Both the position numbers and the translations under genes were made by a program. A stretch of DNA of 64,000 bases from STF1-184 sp050178795 (lineage in GTDB: Bacteria > Bacillota > Clostridia > Christensenellales > UBA1242), in contig JBFXFT010000008.1 of assembly GCA_050178795.1 (NCBI GenBank), positions 1 through 64,000 on the forward strand, written 5' to 3'. Under the pieces are notes generated by a model, which was given only the letters and a program-made list of their open reading frames with translations, ran no database searches and was not told the origin of the DNA. Below are positions 34,547 through 42,921 of the stretch, piece by piece. Within the stretch, counting starts at the first letter, position 1, and each line of letters starts with the position of its first letter.

Positions 34547-35989
34547 ATGTTGGAACAAAAGACAACACTTAAATTTTATAATACACTAACAAACCGAGTG
34601 GACGACTTTAAAGCAATAGACGAGGCGCACAAAACAGTTACCATGTATTCTTGCGGACCTACGGTTTATAGTTATGCGCACATAGGCAATTTTAGGGCTT
34701 ATGTTTTTATGGACGTCCTTCGTAGGGTGCTAAAATATAATGGTTACAAAATAAATGGCGTTATGAATATTACAGATGTGGGACACTTGACGGACGATAA
34801 CGACAGTGGCGAAGACAAAATGGAACTAACTGCAAAAAAGGAAAATAAAAGTCCTTATGAAGTAGCGAAGTTTTATGCCGAACAATTTTTTATAGACGCT
34901 AAAAAGTTAAACATAGGAATGCCAGAACACATTGCTTATGCAACAGGACACGTTGAAGATATGATAGCCTTTGTTAAAGGTATTTTAGACAATGGTTATG
35001 CCTATGAAGTTAATGGCAACGTCTATTTTGATGTTGAAAAATATAACGAAAAGTTTTCAAATAAATACGGCGAACTTAGCGGTCTAAATTTAAAAGACCA
35101 AATGGCTGGTGCGCGAATTGAAGTAAACGCAGAAAAGAAAAGTCCATACGATTTTGCACTTTGGATTAAAGCGCCAAAAGAGCACATTATGAAGTGGGAC
35201 AGTCCTTGGGGTTTAGGTTATCCAGGTTGGCACATTGAGTGTTCCGCAATGGGTAAAAAATATTTAGGCAACAGGTTTGATATTCATACAGGTGGTGTTG
35301 ACCATATACCAGTTCATCACGAAAACGAAATAGCGCAAAGTAGGGGTCTAACTTGTGACGCCGACCACACGCAAGCAAACTTCTGGATGCACTGCGAGTT
35401 TTTAAAAGTAGATAACGGCAAAATGAGTAAGAGCCTGGGTAATGTTTATACGATTAACGACCTAGAAACAAATGGCTACTCAGCACTAGATTATAGATAC
35501 TTTTTGCTAAACGCCAATTTTAAAAAATCTCAAAACTTCACTTGGGAAGCACTAGACGCAGCAAAAAACGCAAGACATAATTTAATTGAATTATTATTTG
35601 AGCATAAACACGCAGGAGTTGTTGGAAACGATATTGATGTTAGTAGATTTTTAAAAGCAATTAATGGAGATTTAAATATTCCTTTAGCATTAAGTTTTGT
35701 ATGGGAATTATTAAACAGTTCTCAAAAACAAATCAATAAGTATACTGCCGTTATTCAAATGGACAAAATTTTAGGTTTAAGTTTGGAAGAAGAGGTTGAA
35801 AAACTAGAAGCCGAGCAAAATAAAGAGCAAATAATACCAGCCGAAGTTAAAAAATTAGCAGAAGAGCGTTGGCAAGCAAAAGCACAAAAAAATTGGGTTC
35901 TAGCCGATGAATTAAGAAAAAAACTAACCGATATGGGCTACAACATAAAAGACGCAAAAGATACTTACGAAATAGAAGTTATAAAATAA
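34547..35989 (+). CDS. cysS: cysteine--tRNA ligase
   Basis: A 480-residue class I synthetase of normal length. The zinc-binding Cys of CGPTVY and the HIGH-equivalent HIGN lie at about residues 31-47; the KMSKS motif is KMSKSLGN near 285; the zinc site includes the ECSAMG and HHENEIAQ blocks. In Firmicutes cysS usually precedes mrnC and rlmB; here those lie 25 kb away. Confidence 0.97.
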   Translation: MLEQKTTLKFYNTLTNRVDDFKAIDEAHKTVTMYSCGPTVYSYAHIGNFRAYVFMDVLRRVLKYNGYKINGVMNITDVGHLTDDNDSGEDKMELTAKKENKSPYEVAKFYAEQFFIDAKKLNIGMPEHIAYATGHVEDMIAFVKGILDNGYAYEVNGNVYFDVEKYNEKFSNKYGELSGLNLKDQMAGARIEVNAEKKSPYDFALWIKAPKEHIMKWDSPWGLGYPGWHIECSAMGKKYLGNRFDIHTGGVDHIPVHHENEIAQSRGLTCDADHTQANFWMHCEFLKVDNGKMSKSLGNVYTINDLETNGYSALDYRYFLLNANFKKSQNFTWEALDAAKNARHNLIELLFEHKHAGVVGNDIDVSRFLKAINGDLNIPLALSFVWELLNSSQKQINKYTAVIQMDKILGLSLEEEVEKLEAEQNKEQIIPAEVKKLAEERWQAKAQKNWVLADELRKKLTDMGYNIKDAKDTYEIEVIK

Positions 35990-36005
35990 AAAATATAGGT
36001 GCTAT

Positions 36006-36857
36006 ATGGAAAATTTTGATTTAGACAGAGATATTAAAAAATACAATATGTCCTTTGCCACTTACTACAAGCAAGTTATAATAATTCCAATAGTGGCCGC
36101 ATTATTACTAATTGTTTTTGATGTATTAGCTTTTCAAAAATTAATAGCAGATGTTGACGGTATGAGTATACTAATTATTTCTACGTTTCTTGTATTTTCA
36201 ATATATGCAATAGTAAATAACATAATGGCTTTTAAATTAGTCAAAGCAAGATACACATATCTAAACGAATTATATGACCTAAAAGAGTACGAAAAAGCCC
36301 ATGGTGTTTTGGGGCAAAAAGTCAGCAACAAAATTCGCTCTATTAATTTACAGTATGTGCCGAGCCTAAGAAAGCAACAAATATTACTTGAATACTACTA
36401 TTTTAAAGACAACAAAAAAGCGACAGATACATTTTTAATGCTCGGTCAAAAGGAAATCACAAAAGACAAATTATTTACGGAACTTGCAAACGAACTAAAA
36501 GTAGACTTTTCTTTAAGTTTGCCAGAGCAAAACTACAATGAAGAAGTTGAAGCCAGACAAAAAGAACTAAAACAAGATATATCAGAATTTGTAGAAGACC
36601 ATAAAGAAAAAATTGATATAATTACTGATAACTCAAAAATTATTACTTCTGTAGTGGCACTTGTTATAATGACTTTCATTTTAGGATTGCCAGCAGTGTT
36701 TTTTGTTGTAAGTTCGGTAATAGATTTAATTACTAATGGTTTTAATTATGTTTTTTCAATAAACGATGTCTACATTCTATTCGCATTATACGTACCTTTA
36801 GTAATAGTAATAGTTTACTTAGTAAAAAACATAAAGAGATTAAAATCAAAAAAATAA
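36006..36857 (+). CDS. four-helix membrane protein of the zinc-ribbon cassette (no ribbon)
   Basis: A 283-residue integral membrane protein with hydrophobic segments near residues 24-45, 53-75, 208-235 and 250-272. The cytoplasmic middle (about 85-180) contains helical hairpins with LYDLKEYEKAHGVL and ILLEYYYFKDNKKA, TPR-like, and is homologous to the C-terminal part of the next gene product (ending in VDFSLSLPEQ versus VDYLPKQ). It lacks a zinc ribbon. It begins 16 nt after cysS and is cotranscribed. Confidence 0.65.
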   Translation: MENFDLDRDIKKYNMSFATYYKQVIIIPIVAALLLIVFDVLAFQKLIADVDGMSILIISTFLVFSIYAIVNNIMAFKLVKARYTYLNELYDLKEYEKAHGVLGQKVSNKIRSINLQYVPSLRKQQILLEYYYFKDNKKATDTFLMLGQKEITKDKLFTELANELKVDFSLSLPEQNYNEEVEARQKELKQDISEFVEDHKEKIDIITDNSKIITSVVALVIMTFILGLPAVFFVVSSVIDLITNGFNYVFSINDVYILFALYVPLVIVIVYLVKNIKRLKSKK

Positions 36858-36870
36858 AAAGGGAATTTGT

Positions 36871-37563
36871 ATGCCAAAGAAAATTTCATGTCCGAATTGC
36901 GGCGCTAACTTAAAACCAGATGCATATTACTGCGACTATTGCGGTACCTTTTTTGAGCGCCCAGTAGATGAACTTGAAAAAAAACAAATGGAACGCTTTG
37001 AACCCAAAGAGGAAACAAAAAAGGTTGTCCCTTTGCCTCAAGTACAAAAAGTTGAAAATGAAGACGAAGACCTATATAAAAAAGACAATTTTGTTTCAAC
37101 CGAAGAAATTGAAAACAGCAGGCTAAACAGCATACTAATAAGTTATAACGACATACCTAAAAACAGCATAGCCTTTGCACTAATTGCCTTTTGGTTTATA
37201 ACGTTTTTTATGTTTACAGGGGCAGTGATTCAAGCGCCATTCTTTACAATAATTTTAATAATTATTTTGAGTAGTGTATTCAATAAGTCGCAAGAGCAAA
37301 AAACAAAACTTGCAACACTATATCATAGGGGCGAGTATTCAAAAGCTTATGACATATTGACCGTTATGTATAGGCAAAATAAAAGCATAAAAATAGTTAA
37401 ACAAAAAATACTTTTGTGCTATTATAGATTAAACAAGTATGGAGAAGCAAAAGAACTAATTGAGTTTTTAAATAAATATTCTCAGGTTGAAGACGTGCAT
37501 ATATCTGAAGTCGCAAAAAAACTTCGTGTAGATTATTTGCCAAAACAAATTTATAAAATTTAG
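36871..37563 (+). CDS. zinc-ribbon membrane protein with TPR-like tail
   Basis: A 230-residue protein. Residues 5-25 are a zinc ribbon (CPNCG...CDYCG), followed by an acidic linker, two membrane helices (about 105-140) and a cytoplasmic TPR-like tail (LYHRGEYSKAYDIL, LLCYYRLNKYGEAKELI). The tail matches the middle of the preceding protein. Ribbon-plus-membrane proteins are common in Firmicutes but mostly uncharacterised. 13-nt gap from the upstream gene and 8 nt to the next. Confidence 0.7.
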   Translation: MPKKISCPNCGANLKPDAYYCDYCGTFFERPVDELEKKQMERFEPKEETKKVVPLPQVQKVENEDEDLYKKDNFVSTEEIENSRLNSILISYNDIPKNSIAFALIAFWFITFFMFTGAVIQAPFFTIILIIILSSVFNKSQEQKTKLATLYHRGEYSKAYDILTVMYRQNKSIKIVKQKILLCYYRLNKYGEAKELIEFLNKYSQVEDVHISEVAKKLRVDYLPKQIYKI

Positions 37564-37571
37564 GTGATTAT

Positions 37572-37958
37572 ATGGAGCAAATTAAATGTCCAAATTGCGG
37601 TTCTACGATTGATAAAAAATCATTAAAATGCAAATATTGTGGAACGGAACTACTTGATAACAGCGCGCCCAAACTACAATCTTTGGGCTTAAAAACAGAT
37701 ATGACCGATGAGGAAATTGTTGGTCAAATTCAATCTATGGAAGAGATGGCAAAAGTTGGTGGCAATATTATCTCAACAATATTTCTAATGCTTTTTTGCA
37801 TAGGTCTTATTGTTGCTGGAATCTTACAAATGCTAAATTTTGCAAATGTGTCTTTTAACATAGAGACAATAGTAGCCATCATATTTATTGTAGGTGGTAC
37901 CATTGGACTTGTGGCAATAGTAAAAAACAAACTTAAAAATAATAAAAATAAACTTTAA
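37572..37958 (+). CDS. small zinc-ribbon membrane protein A
   Basis: A 128-residue protein: N-terminal zinc ribbon (CPNCG at 6-10, CKYCG at 21-25), a short linker and two transmembrane helices (about 68-90 and 97-117) with a Lys/Asn tail. Close in layout to the next gene (both continue CGT(E/Q)L(L/I)D(N/E)SAPK), so the pair arose by duplication. Function unknown. Confidence 0.7.
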   Translation: MEQIKCPNCGSTIDKKSLKCKYCGTELLDNSAPKLQSLGLKTDMTDEEIVGQIQSMEEMAKVGGNIISTIFLMLFCIGLIVAGILQMLNFANVSFNIETIVAIIFIVGGTIGLVAIVKNKLKNNKNKL

Positions 37959-38002
37959 AAACAATTAATATATTGAGCATAAAAAAATAAGGAGAAATTT
38001 AC

Positions 38003-38410
38003 ATGAAGCAACTTAAATGTCCAAACTGCGGAGCAAAGGTTAGTAGAAAAACAATGAGGTGTGACTATTGTGGCACCCAACTTATTGATGAAAGTGCACC
38101 TAAAGAAATTAAACTTACGCACGAGCAAGAGCAAATAAGGAAGTTTGCCACACAAACAATAAATGAGGGCAAAGCCCCTAAATTTATTTTAATTACTTTT
38201 TTAATTATTTGGGTAACCCTTGGTTCATTTGGAGTGATTGAAATTGCAAGCAATTTTTCTCCATTTGCTGCTATACCAGCCTTTGCTGTTACTTTTGGTG
38301 GCGTAGCAATGATGATTTATGCCATAAAGCAATCCAATAAAATGTTTTCATTGGGTGAAGAAAACGAAGATGCCAGTAGTGAAGAAGAAAAAGACGATAA
38401 AAATTGGTAA
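38003..38410 (+). CDS. small zinc-ribbon membrane protein B
   Basis: A 135-residue paralogue of the preceding gene product: zinc ribbon (CPNCG, CDYCG) then CGTQLIDESAPK, two membrane helices (about 56-78 and 83-103) and a very acidic C-terminal tail instead of the basic tail of paralogue A. AAGGAGA precedes the ATG. Opposite tail charge suggests the two could interact; that is speculation. Confidence 0.7.
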   Translation: MKQLKCPNCGAKVSRKTMRCDYCGTQLIDESAPKEIKLTHEQEQIRKFATQTINEGKAPKFILITFLIIWVTLGSFGVIEIASNFSPFAAIPAFAVTFGGVAMMIYAIKQSNKMFSLGEENEDASSEEEKDDKNW

Positions 38411-38432
38411 TTAATATATAAAGGAGTAAGTT

Positions 38433-38723
38433 ATGACTCAAGCAAAAGCAAAATTAATGGTTAGAGTTGGCACTATTGTTGCAATAGTGGTTTTGGCTGT
38501 GCTTGTGATTGTTCTTACTTTTCAATACGTAAGCCTTAAAACCCTTGAGAGAAATGAAACCCTTTTAACAGAACAACTTGCCTCGTTAGAGCAAGTGTAT
38601 GAGAATTATCAAGACGAATACGACTATATTTACAACAACCAAACCCAATATGTTGAAGATTATGCCAGAGAGGTATTGGGGTGGGGGCGTGAAGGCGAAA
38701 TTAAATTCGTAACAGGCAATTAA
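38433..38723 (+). CDS. divIC: DivIC/FtsB-like septum protein
   Basis: A 96-residue bitopic protein: short cytoplasmic N-terminus, one transmembrane helix (about 11-33), an extracellular coiled coil (35-75) and the family C-terminal block YVEDYAREVLGWGREGEIKFV. It would act with FtsL/DivIB in the divisome. Its place ahead of tRNA-Met/Glu and tilS is the conserved Firmicutes order. The stop codon lies inside the 5' arm of a long-range inverted repeat. Confidence 0.85.
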   Translation: MTQAKAKLMVRVGTIVAIVVLAVLVIVLTFQYVSLKTLERNETLLTEQLASLEQVYENYQDEYDYIYNNQTQYVEDYAREVLGWGREGEIKFVTGN

Positions 38724-38844
38724 ATAGCACAATCTCATCGTTTACTGCAGTGCCAAGCCAAACAGTCACATATTACATATATGCTCCTGCTTGGACTTGA
38801 CGCTGCGAGCCTTGACCTTGCACCATTTAATTGCCTGTTTTTTA
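38711..38844 (+). other. divIC terminator stem split by a 99-nt GC-richer segment
   Basis: The 15-nt arms AACAGGCAATTAAAT (38711-38725) and ATTTAATTGCCTGTT (38825-38839) are perfectly complementary and followed by TTTTTT, as in an intrinsic terminator, but enclose 99 nt (38726-38824). The enclosed part has 48 G/C of 99 by hand count, well above its surroundings, and contains CCAAGC (38753-38758) and GCTTGG able to pair. Candidate structured RNA or an insertion into a terminator loop. Confidence 0.45.
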
Positions 38845-38935
38845 TTGTTAGTAATAGTTAAAAAATATTATTATTCTACATTCTTTATTATAAATTATTG
38901 CAACAAATTTAATGTTTAAAAACTTTAAAAAACTA

Positions 38936-38964
38936 TTGACAAATATGGTTTTTACAGTTACAAT
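38936..38964 (+). promoter_or_regulatory. promoter of the tRNA-fMet/Met/Glu cluster
   Basis: TTGACA (38936-38941), 17 nt, TACAAT (38959-38964), about 45 nt before the first tRNA. Confidence 0.85.
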
Positions 38965-39008
38965 ATAAACGCTAATATAGGCATTGCCTTTTAGTTTTTA
39001 TTAATCGT

Positions 39009-39086
<78 letters not shown>

Positions 39087-39096
39087 TTTTTTATGA

Positions 39097-39173
39097 GGCG
39101 GCGTAGCTTAGTTGGTTATAGCGTCCGGTTCATACCCGGAAGGTCGATGGTTCGAATCCGTCCGCCGCTACCA
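39097..39173 (+). tRNA. elongator tRNA-Met (CAT)
   Basis: A 77-nt cloverleaf with acceptor GGCGGCG, anticodon stem TCCGG/CCGGA, loop TTCATAC, T-arm GATGG/CCGTC and encoded CCA. Its similarity to Bacillus elongator tRNA-Met (GGCGG...CCGCCGCTACCA) argues against tRNA-Ile(CAT). Confidence 0.93.
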
Positions 39174-39210
39174 ACAAAACTATTTGCCACTTTTTTTAAA
39201 TTATAAACAT

Positions 39211-39285
39211 GGTCCCATGGTCAAGCGGTTAAGACATCGCCCTTTCACGGCGGTATCAGGGGTTCGATTCCCCTTGGGACTACCA
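39211..39285 (+). tRNA. tRNA-Glu (TTC)
   Basis: A 75-nt cloverleaf with acceptor GGTCCCA, anticodon stem TCGCC/GGCGG, loop CTTTCAC giving TTC, and encoded CCA. It is the third gene of the tRNA operon and its 3' end is the start of a repeat. Confidence 0.96.
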
Positions 39286-39338
39286 GATTAGTTGCGAATG
39301 CCTGGCATTCGCTTTTTTATAATTAAAACTAAGGGGAA
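39268..39338 (+). repeat. tRNA-Glu 3'-end repeat, copy 1
   Basis: This 71-bp unit contains the last 18 nt of tRNA-Glu(TTC), the tRNA operon terminator (GCGAATGCC / GGCATTCGC then T run, 39294-39318) and a trailing AAGGGGAA. It recurs 179 bp downstream with only 3 mismatches, one in the terminator loop. Confidence 0.85.
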
Positions 39339-39355
39339 TCGAACCCTGAGAGGGC
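39329..39355 (-). pseudogene. truncated antisense tRNA-Glu(CTC) remnant
   Basis: The plus strand reads CTAAGGGGAATCGAACCC then TGAGAGGGC, matching the complement of the tRNA-Glu(CTC) gene at 6-80 with its variable region and part of the anticodon arm missing. Confidence 0.6.
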
Positions 39356-39446
39356 AAAAAGCGTAAAAAACTATAATGGGATTATAGTTTTAGGTTTTTG
39401 GTACGACAAGCTGTGCTTGGAGTAAATGCAAAATTTTAATTTTGTT

Positions 39447-39517
39447 TTCCCCTTGGGACTACCAGATTAGTTGCGAATGCCAGGCATTCGCTTTTTTATA
39501 ATTAAAGTTAAGGGGAA
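39447..39517 (+). repeat. tRNA-Glu 3'-end repeat, copy 2
   Basis: Second copy of the 71-bp unit, including the tRNA 3' end with CCA and a second complete terminator hairpin (39473-39497). The 108 bp between the copies hold the antisense tRNA remnant and a CTATAAT-GGG-ATTATAG hairpin. Confidence 0.85.
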
Positions 39518-39562
39518 GAATAAAAATAGGTTATTAGTATAATTTTACAACACAAAAAAAAT

Positions 39563-39590
39563 ACACAGTCTAAAATAGGCTGTGTTTTTT
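39563..39590. terminator. bidirectional intrinsic terminator
   Basis: ACACAG (39563-39568) pairs with CTGTGT (39580-39585), with A and T runs on both sides; it ends the minus-strand deaminase gene. Confidence 0.75.
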
Positions 39591-39619
39591 AAAATCAAAG
39601 TTTTAATGATTACGTTTTT

Positions 39620-40018
39620 TTATTCAAATCGTCCTTCGCCCCACCAGTTTGGCAAAAGTTCTTTTAATGTAACATATTCCTCTGTTTCCATATCGGTTAA
39701 AATGTGCATATCTTTGTTGTCTTTATGTAGTTGCATTAAAAACTCTCTGCAAGCGCCACATGGGTATCTCAACTTATTGTACTTATCAACACATACGAGT
39801 TTTACAATTTTACTTTCGTTATGAGTTATCATTTGGTTTGCAGCGTTTCTTTCTGCACATAGCCCTTGTGAACATTTAGACAAAATAGAAATACCATAAT
39901 ATACATTGCCCTTATCCGTTAAAATAGCACAAGACACTTGTCCGCCCTCTACGAATGGTGAAATTTCACGTGGGTTTATATATTTTTTTGCAATCTCAAG
40001 TAATTTATTAAATTCCAT
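39620..40018 (-). CDS. cytidine deaminase-family protein
   Basis: A 132-residue zinc deaminase. The catalytic zinc motifs are CAE at 54-56 (proton-shuttling Glu56) and PCGAC at 86-90. Length and the spacing of 30-odd residues fit homotetrameric cytidine deaminases; the absence of some typical substrate residues leaves a blasticidin-S-deaminase-like relative possible. It would salvage cytidine/deoxycytidine to uridine. It occupies the position where spoIIE normally sits in spore formers. Confidence 0.85.
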   Translation of the reverse strand: MEFNKLLEIAKKYINPREISPFVEGGQVSCAILTDKGNVYYGISILSKCSQGLCAERNAANQMITHNESKIVKLVCVDKYNKLRYPCGACREFLMQLHKDNKDMHILTDMETEEYVTLKELLPNWWGEGRFE

Positions 40019-40206
40019 AGTTATTTTTCCTTTATTTTTTAGTATATTTATTGAACCACATTATTTTGTATTTGTAAAGACAAAAATACAATAAACCATT
40101 TATTTACAACCGTCTTTTTTCTTTATATTGTAGCGATTATTATTTAACACTTGAAATTTTATTGAAATTGGCTTATAATTAGTGTATTAATGTTTAGAGG
40201 TATAAA

Positions 40207-41541
40207 ATGTTATCGGTAGCAAGAACAATAAAACAAAGTAAAATGTTTACAAAAGGCGACACGATTGGTGTTGCGGTTAGCGGTGGAATAGACTCAATGA
40301 GCCTACTTCATTTTTTGAATGATAATAAGGAAAAATTAGGTATTCAAGTAGTTGCAATAAACATTGACCATCAAATGAGGGAAAACAGCAGTAAAGACAC
40401 TGCTTTTGTCGCAAAATATTGTAAGGACAATGGCATTGAGTGCAAAAAATTTAAGGTTGACCCACTACTATTAGTTGAAGAGCAAAAATTAACCAAGGAA
40501 GAGGCAGCAAGAATTGCACGCTATGCAGTTTTTGACAACTTAATTGAAAAACAAGTTGTGACTAAAATTGCCTTAGGTCATCATTTAAGCGACCAAGCCG
40601 AAACCGTTTTACTTAACCTATTTAGGGGCGCTGGTCTTGCTGGTGTTAGCGGTATGGACTTAATAAGGGACAGTTATGTTAGACCTATGCTTTATACCGA
40701 CAAGGAAGAAATTAAAGAATACGCCGAAAAAAATAAAGTACCATTTGTACTTGACGAAAGCAATTTAGAAAACGATTTTAATAGGAACTATTTAAGAAAT
40801 ACAGTTATACCACTAATAAAAGAGCGTTGGCAAGGAGCCGAAAACAACATTGTTAATTTTAGCAAAATAGCAAAGATAGATGACGATTACATAAACTCTA
40901 TGATGAACGTGGACGCCATAATAAAAGAAGAGGGTCTAGTTAAAGTTCCTATTAGTTACTTTTTATACAAAGAGCCACTAGTAAACAGAATGTTGAGATA
41001 TTGTTTTATTACACTTGGCGTTGAAAAAGACATTGAAAGAAAGCACTTTGAAATAATAAAAAGCATGGTGCACGACGCAATAAATGGCATAAAAATAAAC
41101 TTGCCAAATAAAATTACAGTACACAAAGAGTACGATTACATAACCATAAGCGCAAAAGCCGTAAAATACAACTTTGTAGAAAAGGCGATGAAGAGTGGGG
41201 TAATGAACTTTAAGGGCATTGGTAAAATTGCAATAAAGAGGACTTACGATGTAAATACAGAGCAAAAAGACCACATTGTTGACGTTTTAAAAATACCTAA
41301 AAATGCCGTTTGGAGAACAAGGCAAGAAGGTGACACCTTTACAAAATTTGGTGGCGGAACTAAAAAATTAAAAGACTATTTAATAGACAAAAAAGTGCCA
41401 AGCAGAGTTAGAGACGACCTACCAATTTTGGTTTCAGGACACGATGTTTTAATAGTTGCTGGTTATGACATTGCAGACAGTGTAAAAGTTGACGAAACAA
41501 CAAAATCGGCATATTTGTTAAAATATGACCTAAATTTATAG
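40207..41541 (+). CDS. tilS: tRNA(Ile)-lysidine synthase
   Basis: A 444-residue enzyme. The N-terminal PP-loop SGGIDS (25-30) binds ATP, followed by the family blocks INIDHQMR, LGHHLSDQAET and LNLFRGAGLAG. The C-terminal domain (about 360-440) has WRTRQEGDTF and KLKDYLIDKKVP, typical of TilS C. It converts C34 of tRNA-Ile(CAU) to lysidine. Neither hpt nor ftsH follows, unlike in Bacillus. Confidence 0.95.
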   Translation: MLSVARTIKQSKMFTKGDTIGVAVSGGIDSMSLLHFLNDNKEKLGIQVVAINIDHQMRENSSKDTAFVAKYCKDNGIECKKFKVDPLLLVEEQKLTKEEAARIARYAVFDNLIEKQVVTKIALGHHLSDQAETVLLNLFRGAGLAGVSGMDLIRDSYVRPMLYTDKEEIKEYAEKNKVPFVLDESNLENDFNRNYLRNTVIPLIKERWQGAENNIVNFSKIAKIDDDYINSMMNVDAIIKEEGLVKVPISYFLYKEPLVNRMLRYCFITLGVEKDIERKHFEIIKSMVHDAINGIKINLPNKITVHKEYDYITISAKAVKYNFVEKAMKSGVMNFKGIGKIAIKRTYDVNTEQKDHIVDVLKIPKNAVWRTRQEGDTFTKFGGGTKKLKDYLIDKKVPSRVRDDLPILVSGHDVLIVAGYDIADSVKVDETTKSAYLLKYDLNL

Positions 41542-41562
41542 CAAAATTTAAATTTATTTAAT

Positions 41563-41600
41563 AAAAACTCCTCATTTTAACCGAGGAGTTTTATTTTTTT
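41563..41600 (+). terminator. intrinsic terminator
   Basis: AAAACTCCTC / GAGGAGTTTT stem followed by a T-rich tail. Confidence 0.85.
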
Positions 41601-41741
41601 TATTTTTGCTATTTGTAATAATATTTAAGTACTTAAGTATTACATACTTATATATATGGGGGCTAATTACTTGTCTTTTGGTCGCTTTTTTTGTAAAATA
41701 TAATTAAGTATTATGTAGTCTAAAAACAACGAGGTGTAAAA

Positions 41742-42878
41742 GTGGAGGCAGATAAGAACCTACAACCGAATAAAAATAATTTGTCGCCACAACAAAACAA
41801 TGCGACCAATAATGCACCAACTGGTCAAGGTCCAGTAAGAGTTCCTAAAATGGATCAACTTGTATCTAGTGGCAGAGGTGGCAACAGCAAGTTAGAAAAG
41901 GAATTAAAAAAGCAGGCTCAAAAGCGAGCGAAGCAAAGAGAAAAAGAAGATAAACGAAAAAGAGACGAAGAAAAACCATTAATAGAGGAACAGCCTACCT
42001 CTAATGATGAAATAATAAGAGGCAACACAGATAGTTCTAAATTTCGTTCAACGAAGACTAAAACAACGACTACCCAAAAACCTACGGCTCAAAGACCTTC
42101 AACGGTTGCGAGAGATGAAAAGAGACTAATAAGGGAACAAGAGAGGCTTGAAAGGGCTTCAAGACCGCAAATTAAAGATATTGAACTTGATGACTTATCG
42201 GGAATTGAACAAAAGGTTTTATATCAAACCCACAAGAAAAGCAAAAAAGTATTAATAATTTTATTAATTGTATCACTTATCAGTAGCGTAGTTACTGGCG
42301 GATATATTATAATTAAGAATGCAATAGATAATAGAGCAAAACCAGTAGAGGTAGACATTGTAGTTAGAAGCGAAAATGTTGAGACTATGGAACTATCCAA
42401 CCCAGATGACCCAGACTCGCCACTTGTTTACAAACTTTTCTATCCGGGCGACACTTTTGGAATAGAACTATTTGTAACAAATGCCCCAAATCTTCGCGAT
42501 TTCCCTGTATTTTTCAGATTCAGGGCGTATGTGGAAGTTGACTCGCAATTTGAACCATTCATTTTCATTCCTACCTTTGCAGACCCAGAGGACTGGTATA
42601 TGATAGTAGATGACAATGGCTACATAATGGGAGATAGTTGGGCATACTATGCTGGCTATTTAAACTCTAACGAAACAGTACAAGTACTTACAGCACTAAC
42701 TTTTAGCAGTACACTTGTAACAAATTATTATCAAGGCAAACACTTTGTTCTTTATCTAGAAATTGAAGCAATAGAGGGCGATGTGCAAGCAATACAAGAT
42801 TTTGAGGATTGGTTCTTACTAGCACCACAAGACTGGATTGAATACATAAACACTCTTGAACCACCTACCTCAAATTAA
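41742..42878 (+). CDS. membrane-anchored TasA-like protein 3 with long cytoplasmic tail
   Basis: A 378-residue protein starting at GTG (GAGGTG 5 nt upstream). Residues 1-165 are an Asn/Gln- then Lys/Glu/Arg-rich, disordered-looking cytoplasmic region; 169-191 is a transmembrane helix; the rest is an extracytoplasmic beta domain with FYPGDTFGIELFVTN, FFRFRAYVEV, a Trp-Tyr-rich block and a final LEIEAIEGDVQAI. These blocks match the order seen in the TasA/camelysin-like proteins at 25573 and 26330. A long cytosolic tail is atypical for that family. The transglutaminase lipoprotein follows after 43 nt. Confidence 0.6.
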   Translation: MEADKNLQPNKNNLSPQQNNATNNAPTGQGPVRVPKMDQLVSSGRGGNSKLEKELKKQAQKRAKQREKEDKRKRDEEKPLIEEQPTSNDEIIRGNTDSSKFRSTKTKTTTTQKPTAQRPSTVARDEKRLIREQERLERASRPQIKDIELDDLSGIEQKVLYQTHKKSKKVLIILLIVSLISSVVTGGYIIIKNAIDNRAKPVEVDIVVRSENVETMELSNPDDPDSPLVYKLFYPGDTFGIELFVTNAPNLRDFPVFFRFRAYVEVDSQFEPFIFIPTFADPEDWYMIVDDNGYIMGDSWAYYAGYLNSNETVQVLTALTFSSTLVTNYYQGKHFVLYLEIEAIEGDVQAIQDFEDWFLLAPQDWIEYINTLEPPTSN

Positions 42879-42921
42879 AAATGAAAATTTTGACTCAATA
42901 AAAAATATATAGGAGTTATTT

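Noticed and set aside
38726..38824. The 99-nt segment as SRP RNA (ffs)
   Set aside because: Neither strand shows the conserved GGAAG-type apical motif of SRP RNA.
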